NCBI GenBank assembly: GCA_017534445.1
Contig: JAFXWC010000069.1
Span: 1-47,646 of the forward strand
Source: Treponema sp.
GTDB lineage: Bacteria; Spirochaetota; Spirochaetia; Treponematales; Treponemataceae
DNA: 47,646 nucleotides
Direction: 5' to 3'
Shown: positions 41,054 through 47,646 of the stretch, one piece after another
How the letters are laid out: each line of letters starts with the position of its first letter
Position numbering within the stretch: position 1 is the stretch's first letter
The notes under the pieces: model-generated
The model's database searches: none
The model's input: only the letters and a program-made list of their open reading frames with translations
Told to the model about the DNA's origin: nothing
Position numbers and translations under genes: made by a program

Positions 41054-41936
41054 AGCGAGAGAGGGAAGGGACAGCGTCTATACAGAGGCTTTGTTTTCTG
41101 GATCTTATTTTAACAACAGCGGTTCTTTTAGTGTGCATAAGAAAGAATCCGCAAAAGAAAGTGTTATGGCAGACAAGAAAGTAAAGGTTTTAAAAATCAT
41201 TGTGTTGGTGCTTTGCATACTTCTACTTATAGAAGCGGTGCTTTATACTTTTGTGATACCTTCGCTTGTTCCCGCCAAGATTTCTTTTTCCGGCTTCAAG
41301 AACATAAGCGAAGATGCAGCCAGGGAAAAAATCCAGCAGATAAACACCCTTACCTGGATGCAGTTTGACACCAACAAGGCTGTCAACGTCCTTAGCTCCA
41401 TAAGCGGAATAGAAAAAGTTTCCGTCTACAAGCACTTCCCGGACCGCGTGGACATACGCATAATTGAGCGCGAAGCCGTGGCAAAGACCATTGTTGAGAC
41501 CGCCGACGGATGCAAGACTGTTCAAATTGACAAAAACGGAGTATTATTTTATTCTAATGCACGGTATATAGCAAAAGACAGCAACATTCCCCTTATTACG
41601 GGGCTGCCTCTGGAGAATCTTTCCGAAGGTTCCCGCCTTCCTTCAAAGTACCGCTCTCTTATGGAGCAGATTGACTATATCCGAAGCCTTCCGCAGAAGT
41701 ATTTTGCGGCTGTTTCCGAGATTCAGGTGGTAACGAAGGAATACGGCAACTATGAGCTTGTTCTTTATCCGGTTCACACCCATATCCGTGTGCTTACGGA
41801 CCGCGTCTTGAACGAAGATTCTTTAAAGTATATGATGGTTGCGTTGGATGTTGTAAATTCGCTGGAGCCGAATGCGGGGGAAATAGACTTAAGGTACGGT
41901 TCTGTTTCCTACCGTACAAGGAGCATTGGAGGCTGA
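41046..41936 (+). CDS. ftsQ: Cell division protein FtsQ/DivIB
   Basis: 296 residues: a cytoplasmic N-terminus of about 55 residues, one membrane helix (VLKIIVLVLCILLLIEAVLYTFVI), a POTRA domain (ISFSGFKNISEDAAREKIQQINTLTWMQFDTNKAVNVLSSISGIEKVSVYKHFPDRVDIRIIEREAVA) and the FtsQ beta domain. It links FtsL and FtsW in the septal machinery. The ATG overlaps the ftsW stop by 8 bases. ftsA begins 1 base after its stop. Confidence 0.9.
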   Translation: MSRAREGRDSVYTEALFSGSYFNNSGSFSVHKKESAKESVMADKKVKVLKIIVLVLCILLLIEAVLYTFVIPSLVPAKISFSGFKNISEDAAREKIQQINTLTWMQFDTNKAVNVLSSISGIEKVSVYKHFPDRVDIRIIEREAVAKTIVETADGCKTVQIDKNGVLFYSNARYIAKDSNIPLITGLPLENLSEGSRLPSKYRSLMEQIDYIRSLPQKYFAAVSEIQVVTKEYGNYELVLYPVHTHIRVLTDRVLNEDSLKYMMVALDVVNSLEPNAGEIDLRYGSVSYRTRSIGG

Positions 41937-41937
41937 T

Positions 41938-43248
41938 TTGAGCGGCATAATCGTCGGGCTTGACATAGGTTCCTCATTCATAAGGGTAGCTATAGGCGAG
42001 CTGGACTTGGACAACAATATAAAAATCATTGGAGCCGCAAAAGCACCGTCAAAGGGTGTTAACAACGGAGTCATCATAAATTCCAGTGCTGTTGAGGCCT
42101 GCGTTAAGGAAGCCTTGGACAGTGCAGAGCAGATGGCTGGCGTTGACGTTTCGCATGTCTACGTTTCCATAGGCGGCTCACAGGTTTCCACACTCAATTC
42201 CAGCGGACAGGTAGGAATAGATCCTTCTTCATCCCCCAACAGAAAGAACAGGATAACGAATGTTGGTGAGGATGCAAAAAAGCGCGCAATAAAAGCGGCG
42301 GAAGCAATAAACATTCCTTGGGAAAAACAGTTTATCCACACCATTCCCCGCGAGTGGATTGTGGACGGAATTTCATACAAAAACGGTCATATCAAGGACT
42401 TGATAGGCACAGAAGGCGTACGTCTTGAAGTAAAGGTCCACATTGTTATGGCTACGATTACAGCCCTTAAAAAAATAGACGACACAATCATGCACCTGGG
42501 CTACCAGAGAAGTGGCCGTACCCTAAAGACTTTGGCGGCGGCGGTTGCCACTCTGCCCCGCGAGGACATGGAGCTTGGTTCCATCCTTATTGATTTGGGC
42601 GGCGGTACTACAGACGTTATGGTCATTTACGACAGCGCACCTGTCTACACGGTTTCACTTCCTGTTGGCGGCTGGTACGTAACAAACGATATTGCCCAGG
42701 TTAAGGGCATTCCTTTTGACGTTGCAGAAGACATAAAGATAAAATACGGATGCTGCTGGATTGACGAAAGCGAAGAAGACGAAACGGTTACCATTCCGGG
42801 CGTGGGTTCGCGTCCGCCGGAGGAAACTTCCCGCTTTGAGCTTTGCCAGATTATACAGTCCCGCATGGACGAAATCTTTTCCATGATAAAGGACAGCGTA
42901 AAAAAGCATTCCGGTCTTACAAGCCTGAACGGAAGCATTGTCCTTACTGGTGGCGGTGCCCTTATGTACGGCATAGTGGAGCTTGCCCAGAGTGCCTGGC
43001 ACACAACTGCGGTTAGAAAGGGCGAGGCTCCAAACCTTGGGGAACTTGACTGCGGTCCACTTGGAAAGAATGTTTACCGTCAGCCGGATTTTGCCACTGC
43101 CGTTGGTCTGGTTCTTGCCAACAAGAACGGGGCAGAGGTGGAAAAGCAAAAGCCTGCCAAGAAGGGAAGTTCCAAACACGAGGAGAAAAAAGACGTTTTG
43201 GGCGGTCTAAAAAGCGGCGCAAAGAGTTTTTGGAAAAAAATATTCTAG
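41938..43248 (+). CDS. ftsA: Cell division protein FtsA
   Basis: 436 residues from TTG 41938, chosen because GGAGG lies 5 bases upstream; TTG 41926 is in frame but lacks a site. Actin-like motifs: IIVGLDIGSSFIRVAIGE (phosphate 1), the 1C domain, LIDLGGGTTDVMV (phosphate 2) and IVLTGGGALMYGIVELAQ (adenosine). The C-terminus ends with a basic, amphipathic segment (LKSGAKSFWKKIF) that fits the membrane-targeting helix. FtsA anchors FtsZ to the inner membrane. Confidence 0.95.
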   Translation: MSGIIVGLDIGSSFIRVAIGELDLDNNIKIIGAAKAPSKGVNNGVIINSSAVEACVKEALDSAEQMAGVDVSHVYVSIGGSQVSTLNSSGQVGIDPSSSPNRKNRITNVGEDAKKRAIKAAEAINIPWEKQFIHTIPREWIVDGISYKNGHIKDLIGTEGVRLEVKVHIVMATITALKKIDDTIMHLGYQRSGRTLKTLAAAVATLPREDMELGSILIDLGGGTTDVMVIYDSAPVYTVSLPVGGWYVTNDIAQVKGIPFDVAEDIKIKYGCCWIDESEEDETVTIPGVGSRPPEETSRFELCQIIQSRMDEIFSMIKDSVKKHSGLTSLNGSIVLTGGGALMYGIVELAQSAWHTTAVRKGEAPNLGELDCGPLGKNVYRQPDFATAVGLVLANKNGAEVEKQKPAKKGSSKHEEKKDVLGGLKSGAKSFWKKIF

Positions 43249-43309
43249 TAGTATGCAAAATGCTTGCGGAATTTGCAAAATTCTGTTAGCTTTGAATAAA
43301 TAGGCTTAA

Positions 43310-43364
43310 CCGCACGGGATGGGGATTTTAGTGCGGCAGCCTTGCAGGACCGAAAGGTTTTGCA
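43310..43364 (+). promoter_or_regulatory. Structured ftsZ leader with two hairpins
   Basis: CCGCAC (43310-43315) pairs with GTGCGG (43331-43336). TGCAGGACC (43343-43351) pairs with GGTTTTGCA (43356-43364), two of nine pairs being G-T, around a GAAA tetraloop. The gap of 140 bases is the longest within the cluster, so extra control of ftsZ, or an RNA processing site, is plausible. Confidence 0.5.
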
Positions 43365-43388
43365 TTTAAAAATGGGTCGGGAGGAAAT

Positions 43389-44789
43389 ATGATTGATTTG
43401 TCTGTGGTGAACGATGAGAGTTCCACACTAAAAGTGCCAAGTCCAACTGTTATAAAGATTATAGGCTGTGGCGGCGGCGGTTCAAGTGCCGTTAACCGCA
43501 TGATAGAAGCTGGTGTTAGTGACGTTGAATTCGTTGTCCTTAATACGGATGTCCAGGCGCTGAATGTTTCCAAGGCTCAGAAACGTCTTGCAATAGGCCA
43601 GGAGCTTACTGGTGGCCTTGGTGCCGGTGGTGAGCCTTCCGTTGGTGAAAATGCCGCAAAGGAAGATGCGGAGATGATTACCAACGTTGTTAAGGGCGCA
43701 AACATGGTAATAATTACAGCCGGCATGGGTGGTGGAACAGGAACCGGTTCAGCCCCGGTGGTTGCTTCCCTTGCACGTCAGCAGGGTGCCCTTACAATCG
43801 CCGTTGTTACAACTCCTTTTGAATTTGAGCGTTCAAAGAGAATGAAAAATGCCCAGGATGGCCTTAAGAAGCTCCGCGAGAATGTGGACAGCCTTATTGT
43901 TATTCCCAATGAGCAGATAATGAAAATTGTGGACAAGAAGGTTAATTTCCTTCAGGCTTTCCGTCTGGCAGATGATGTGCTTTGCCAGGGTGTGCAGGGC
44001 ATTTCCGAGATTATTACTAAGCCAGGCATCATCAACATTGACTTTGCAGACCTTCGCACGGTACTTAGGAACCAGGGAGAGACAATCCTTGGCGTTGGCG
44101 TTGGCGAAGGCGAAAACCGCGCTGTTGATGCCGCTCAGAGGGCAATCAGCAATCCTATGCTGGCAGACAGGCACATAGACGGTGCAAGCAACATTCTTGT
44201 TAACATTGTTGGCCCTGAAAATCTTTCCATGATTGAAGTTAACGAGATTATAGAAAACATAAGCGCTTCTGCAGACAAAGACTGCAACTTGATCTGGGGA
44301 CAGATGTACGACCCTGAACTTGGAGAAAAAGTTTCCGTAACCGTAATTGCCACTGGCTTTGAAAAGAACGGAAGGGATTCTTCTTCCGGTGAACAGGCTG
44401 CGGAAAATTCAAACGTTGTTGACTATGCAACCTTTGAGCGGGTGCTTGCCGGCAAGGCTTCCATCAACTTGAATGCAGGTGACGACGCAGAGGATGAAGA
44501 GGAGCAGGAAGAAGAGGTTGAGATGGCCGTAAAGCACGAGAGTGTAGGCCTTGGCCTTTTTAGCAATGTGGAAAAGTCTGCCGTTGAGTCGTCTGGTGCT
44601 AAGAGCTTTGAAAAAGAGGCTCAGCCAAAATCCAGCCTTAGCGACAAGCTGCGCCGTGCCGTTGAACATGACCGTTCCGGTATAGAGCCTCCTCCTAGCT
44701 TTACCAGAAGGAGCGACGACCTTAAGCAGCCAGCCGTGTGGAGGAATCTGAACGGCCTTTCCAAGTCAATAGACCTTACAGACAATTAA
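43389..44789 (+). CDS. ftsZ: Cell division GTPase FtsZ
   Basis: 466 residues. IKIIGCGGGGSSAVNRM, the tubulin signature GGGTGTGSAP (114-123), NVDSLIVIPNEQI, LADDVLCQGVQGISEII and the T7 loop around NIDFADL are all present. A long acidic linker (DDAEDEEEQEEEVEMAV) precedes a C-terminal tail LKQPAVWRNLNG, which fits the FtsA-binding tail position (P-A-x-x-R) and is followed by 11 more residues. It forms the cytokinetic ring. GGGAGGA precedes the ATG. Confidence 0.97.
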   Translation: MIDLSVVNDESSTLKVPSPTVIKIIGCGGGGSSAVNRMIEAGVSDVEFVVLNTDVQALNVSKAQKRLAIGQELTGGLGAGGEPSVGENAAKEDAEMITNVVKGANMVIITAGMGGGTGTGSAPVVASLARQQGALTIAVVTTPFEFERSKRMKNAQDGLKKLRENVDSLIVIPNEQIMKIVDKKVNFLQAFRLADDVLCQGVQGISEIITKPGIINIDFADLRTVLRNQGETILGVGVGEGENRAVDAAQRAISNPMLADRHIDGASNILVNIVGPENLSMIEVNEIIENISASADKDCNLIWGQMYDPELGEKVSVTVIATGFEKNGRDSSSGEQAAENSNVVDYATFERVLAGKASINLNAGDDAEDEEEQEEEVEMAVKHESVGLGLFSNVEKSAVESSGAKSFEKEAQPKSSLSDKLRRAVEHDRSGIEPPPSFTRRSDDLKQPAVWRNLNGLSKSIDLTDN

Positions 44790-44795
44790 TTGTAA

Positions 44796-45764
44796 ATGGA
44801 CAAAAAAATATCTCTTCCTGGAGATTCTGCAGCCTGTGCTTCTGCTGAGGGACAGGTTCAGCTTTCCAGGGAGAACGGTGCCCTGCTGAATGAATTCTTT
44901 AATGATTTGATTCTTGTCGAGCGGCATGCCCAGCTTACGGCAGAGACCTACTTCTTGAGCTGCCAGGAATTCATCAGGTGGGCGGAAGAAAAGAAATATT
45001 CCCTAAAAGACTTTGACGTAAAGAAGCTATTCTTTTTCCTTGTTAGCAGGCGCGAAAATGCATGCTCTGAGCTTACTGTTGCAAAGGACATTTCCGCGCT
45101 AAGGGCTTTCGGCTCTTTCTTAAGGCGGCGGGGCCTGTGGAGCGAGAACTTTGCCCTGGAACTGGACAAACCAAAGGCTTCGCGCGCTTTGCCTGCCGTT
45201 CTTTCCATTGAGCAGGTGGACGCCCTTCTTGCTTCTATTGACACAAAAAAGCCGCTTGGCGTGCGTGACCGGGCCCTTTATGAGCTTATCTACAGCTGCG
45301 GCTTACGCATAAGCGAGGCTTCTTCCCTTCTTGTTGCAAACGTACACTTTGAGGAAGGGATAATAATCGTGAGGGGCAAGGGCGACAAGGAAAGAATCGT
45401 GCCCTTTGGGGATGTTGCCAAGGAATGGCTTTTAAAATGGCTTTACGAAGCAAGGCCTGAGCTTGTGGGAAATGCCCAGGTTGCAGAGGTCTTTGTAAAT
45501 TCCCGCGGAAAACCTCTTTCCAGAAAGGGAATATGGAAGAATTTTCAGGCTATGGAGGCAAAGAGCGGGGTAACTGCAAAAGTGCACACTTTAAGGCATT
45601 CATTTGCAACCCATCTTCTTGCAGGCGGGGCAGATTTGCGGTCTGTCCAGGAGCTTTTGGGGCATTCCGACCTTGCGACTACGCAGATTTACACCCATGT
45701 GGACGACGGTCAGCTTATGGATTATCATGCAGGTTATTTCCCGGGGCACGGAAAGGAAAAATAG
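44796..45764 (+). CDS. xerC: Tyrosine recombinase XerC
   Basis: 322 residues: an N-terminal SAM-like DNA-binding domain and a C-terminal catalytic domain with the full set of active residues: Arg171 (SCGLRISEA), Lys195 (RGKGDKERIVP), His264 and Arg267 (HTLRHSFATHLL), His290 (LLGHSDLATTQ) and Tyr299. It resolves chromosome dimers at dif, usually with XerD. It starts 6 bases after the ftsZ stop. Its place in the division cluster links resolution with septation. A repeat copy begins 26 bases past the stop. Confidence 0.93.
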   Translation: MDKKISLPGDSAACASAEGQVQLSRENGALLNEFFNDLILVERHAQLTAETYFLSCQEFIRWAEEKKYSLKDFDVKKLFFFLVSRRENACSELTVAKDISALRAFGSFLRRRGLWSENFALELDKPKASRALPAVLSIEQVDALLASIDTKKPLGVRDRALYELIYSCGLRISEASSLLVANVHFEEGIIIVRGKGDKERIVPFGDVAKEWLLKWLYEARPELVGNAQVAEVFVNSRGKPLSRKGIWKNFQAMEAKSGVTAKVHTLRHSFATHLLAGGADLRSVQELLGHSDLATTQIYTHVDDGQLMDYHAGYFPGHGKEK

Positions 45765-45789
45765 GTTTGGAAAAATGGACGCACCAACC

Positions 45790-46039
45790 TACGCCGCCAT
45801 GGAGGGGCCCGCGCAAGCGGGTTGCGAAGCAATGGAGGCGAAAGCCGGAACCCCGGAACGGCGGTAAAAAATGGCCTCCTTGCCATTTTTTACCACGGAT
45901 TTTCAAATGAAAATCCACAGTTTTTCTGCAAACACTCGACGCACCCTCCATGGTGCTGCTTGTTTGCGCATAAAAAATGGCAAAAGTCGAATTAGCCGAC
46001 AATTGAATGGTAGAGCGGTTAAAGGTACCGTCCAAAAAA
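45790..46039 (+). repeat. Multi-hairpin intergenic repeat, copy 7 (longest, composite)
   Basis: The first part follows copy 3: CCCGC-GCAA-GCGGG, TTGC-GAA-GCAA, GGC-GAAA-GCC, GGAACCCCGGAA, closed by CGCCGCC/GGCGG. An array is then inserted: GGTAAAAAATGGC/GCCATTTTTTACC (45863-45894), GGATTTTC/GAAAATCC (45897-45916), and GCAAAC/GTTTGC enclosing GCACC/GGTGC (45928-45967). The second module follows (GTCGAATTAGCC ... ATGGTAGAGCGG ... GGTACCGTCCAAAAAA). The insertion matches the array at 2075 by layout. Confidence 0.8.
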
Positions 46040-46096
46040 TGAAATTTAGATATAGGCGATTTTATGTCGATAAAAAAGAAACCGTTGGAGGAAAAA

Positions 46097-46846
46097 ATGA
46101 AATTTTCATCAGTATCAAAGATAGCAGTTTTGGGGATTGCATCAGTATTTTTTGCAGCCTGTTCACCTTCATATAATTCAATAAAAAGAATGCAGAAGAT
46201 GGAGGAGGGTGTAGCCCATCCCAATACAAAAGAAGAGCTTAAGGAAGCCCTTAGCAAGTACGAGAGGCGCGCCCTTGACCTTGTTACGACAGAAGCTCAG
46301 GAAGGTATCTGGTACAAGATGCTTGGAACCCGCTATCTGGACGAAAAAATGTACGGACAGGCCATGGAGTCTTTTAAGAAGGCCCTTACTTTCTATCCCG
46401 ACAACGCAAACCTTTACTATTATATTGCAGTCTGTGCTGTTTACGTTGCCCACGGACAGGCATTTGACCTTGCAAATGTTGCCGGCACGATCGATTCAGA
46501 GAAAAAAGAGGAATACCTGCGCATGAGCGAAGCCGCCTACACCCAGGCCCTTAACATCAACCCCAACTACTACCGTGCAATGTACGGAATTGGCGTTCTT
46601 TACACCTTTGAGCTTACGGAAGACAGCGCCAAGGCCATTCCTTACATGGAACGCTTTTTGGAGACCCAGACAAAGGACACCAACGGAATGTTCGTCCTTG
46701 CAAGGGCATACTACCTTAACGGCGAGTACGACAAGGCCATTGCCCTTTACGACAAGATTATAGCTCTTGCCCCCAACAAGGAAAAGGTTGCAGACGCCCA
46801 GAACAACAAAAAGATTGTGCTTGACGCTCAGTATGCAAATAATTAA
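46097..46846 (+). CDS. TPR-repeat lipoprotein
   Basis: 249 residues from ATG 46097 (GGAGG 5 bases upstream). A lipoprotein signal (SKIAVLGIASVFFAACS) is followed by tetratricopeptide repeats: MYGQAMESFKKALTFYPDNANLYYYIAVC, AYTQALNINPNYYRAMYGIGVLY, AIPYMERFLETQTKDTNGMFVLARAYYLNGEYDKAIALYDKIIALAPN. TPR solenoids hold protein partners; a periplasm-facing lipoprotein in a division cluster may scaffold envelope or septal proteins, which is inference. The same gene type occupies this place in treponemal clusters. Confidence 0.85.
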   Translation: MKFSSVSKIAVLGIASVFFAACSPSYNSIKRMQKMEEGVAHPNTKEELKEALSKYERRALDLVTTEAQEGIWYKMLGTRYLDEKMYGQAMESFKKALTFYPDNANLYYYIAVCAVYVAHGQAFDLANVAGTIDSEKKEEYLRMSEAAYTQALNINPNYYRAMYGIGVLYTFELTEDSAKAIPYMERFLETQTKDTNGMFVLARAYYLNGEYDKAIALYDKIIALAPNKEKVADAQNNKKIVLDAQYANN

Positions 46847-46855
46847 CTTTAATAG

Positions 46856-47646
46856 GTGGATGTTTTAACTCTTGCAATAGCTTCGGTTGATTTCCTTACC
46901 TTAAGGGAAAAAATTCTTTTAAAAAAGAATATTGACACATTGGAGCACCTTGCGATAATGTCTATAGAAGAGATTTCTTCTATAATAAGAAGGCCGGTTC
47001 GCTCCGAATGGAAGGGTAAGCTTACGGCGAATTTTGCTGAGCGTAGTCTTAAAATAATGGATTCGCTTGGCATTGGTTGCCTTGTCTATGGGGAAAAGGA
47101 TTATCCGCCTCTTTTGGCAGAGTCTTATGCCCCTCCCTACGTTTTGTTTTACCGGGGAAACTTGGCTGTCCTAAAGGAGCCGTCTGTATCCCTTGTTGGA
47201 ACCAGGCGTGTTTGCCCTGAAGGTGCGGATGCCGCCTTTAGCTTTGCCCGCGAGGCTTGTGAAGCAGGCTGGACGGTTGTAAGCGGTCTTGCGGATGGAA
47301 TTGATTCCTTTGCCCACAGGGGTGCTGTTTCGCTTCTGGATGAAGGTAAGCTTGCTCTTGCCCCTACTGTTGCGGTGCTTCCCTGCGGAATAGACACTAT
47401 AGTGCCTTACGGGAACAAAAGGCTTGCCGCTTCCATACTAAAGGGTGGCGGTTGCATTGTAAGCGAATACGCTCCCGGAGTTCCTGCGGAAAAGTGGCGC
47501 TTTGTTCAGAGGAACAGGATAATTGCTGCCCTTTGCCAAGGAACGCTTGTTGTGCAGGCTCCACCCAACAGCGGTGCCCTGATTACAGCAGACTTTGCCC
47601 TTGACTACGGACGCGAGCTTGTCTTCCACAAAAGCTGCTTTTGCCC
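46856..47646 (+). CDS. dprA: DNA processing protein DprA/Smf, N-terminal part
   Basis: The frame runs open from GTG 46856 (VDVLTLAIASVDFLTLREKILL) past the window end, about 263 residues visible. A helical N-terminal region leads into the Rossmann-like DprA core: YPPLLAESYAPPYVLFYRGN, VSLVGTRRVCPEGADAAFSFAREACEAGWTVVSGLADGIDSFAHRGA, VAVLPCGIDTIVPYGNKRLAASI and QRNRIIAALCQGTLVVQAP. DprA binds single-stranded DNA and loads RecA during transformation; in many non-competent bacteria its role is unclear. The start has no good binding site, so it may be coupled to the lipoprotein gene 9 bases upstream. Confidence 0.92.
   Translation, partial: MDVLTLAIASVDFLTLREKILLKKNIDTLEHLAIMSIEEISSIIRRPVRSEWKGKLTANFAERSLKIMDSLGIGCLVYGEKDYPPLLAESYAPPYVLFYRGNLAVLKEPSVSLVGTRRVCPEGADAAFSFAREACEAGWTVVSGLADGIDSFAHRGAVSLLDEGKLALAPTVAVLPCGIDTIVPYGNKRLAASILKGGGCIVSEYAPGVPAEKWRFVQRNRIIAALCQGTLVVQAPPNSGALITADFALDYGRELVFHKSCFC

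Overview
The window reads as chromosome of a host-associated Treponema-like spirochaete. Three things point there: two consecutive FlaA flagellar-sheath genes; a division cluster in the order mraZ, rsmH, ftsL, murF, ftsW, ftsQ, ftsA, ftsZ, xerC, TPR lipoprotein, dprA, with no mraY, murD or murG inside it; and lipoprotein-rich surface genes. Base composition is moderate, and intergenic spaces are packed with GC-rich hairpin repeats. The first gene (HtrA-like protease) and the last (dprA) are cut by the window edges.

Layout. 1-4.1 kb: protease end, two paralogous small membrane genes with duplicated promoters, lepA. 4.5-7.8 kb (minus): a DUF115 (MptE/Maf-like) gene split by a frameshift, and a membrane-anchored SurA/PpiD-like chaperone. 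7.9-8.2 kb: tRNA-Asp and tRNA-Pro with terminators. 8.4-12.1 kb: Mbeg1-like hydrolase, PurO-type IMP cyclohydrolase, TrpR-family regulator, then a peroxide module (rubrerythrin, then a Fur/PerR regulator) behind a perfect PerR-type palindrome. 12.2-20.1 kb: tRNA-Leu, RluA-type pseudouridine synthase, rsgA, Sel1-repeat protein, WYL regulator, GH3 hexosaminidase, m5C methyltransferase, GAF/HD-GYP phosphodiesterase. 20.1-23.9 kb (minus): a small secreted protein, then the infC-rpmI-rplT-coiled coil-zapA-yaiI translation/division operon, and a membrane protein. 24.2-30.6 kb (minus): two large paralogous beta-helix surface lipoproteins with nearly identical 5' ends and promoters. 31.4-35.3 kb: membrane protein, class II aldolase, flaA pair. 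35.5-47.6 kb: nuclease-like hypothetical gene, then the division cluster.

The most unusual content is intergenic. At least seven copies of a mosaic, multi-hairpin element (about 80-250 bp) lie between genes in both orientations. Copies differ in stem sequence but keep the pairing, often with GNRA-type loops, and they share a CCATGGAG octamer. Such compensatory change argues for selection on a folded RNA or single-stranded DNA form. A second family at 24.06-24.17 kb shows the same behaviour in three adjacent hairpins. Several genes (1198, 1546, rsgA, the GH3 gene) have a good promoter whose -10 box lies only 6-9 bases before the start codon, which predicts leaderless mRNAs.

All calls come from reading the sequence; none was checked by database search.
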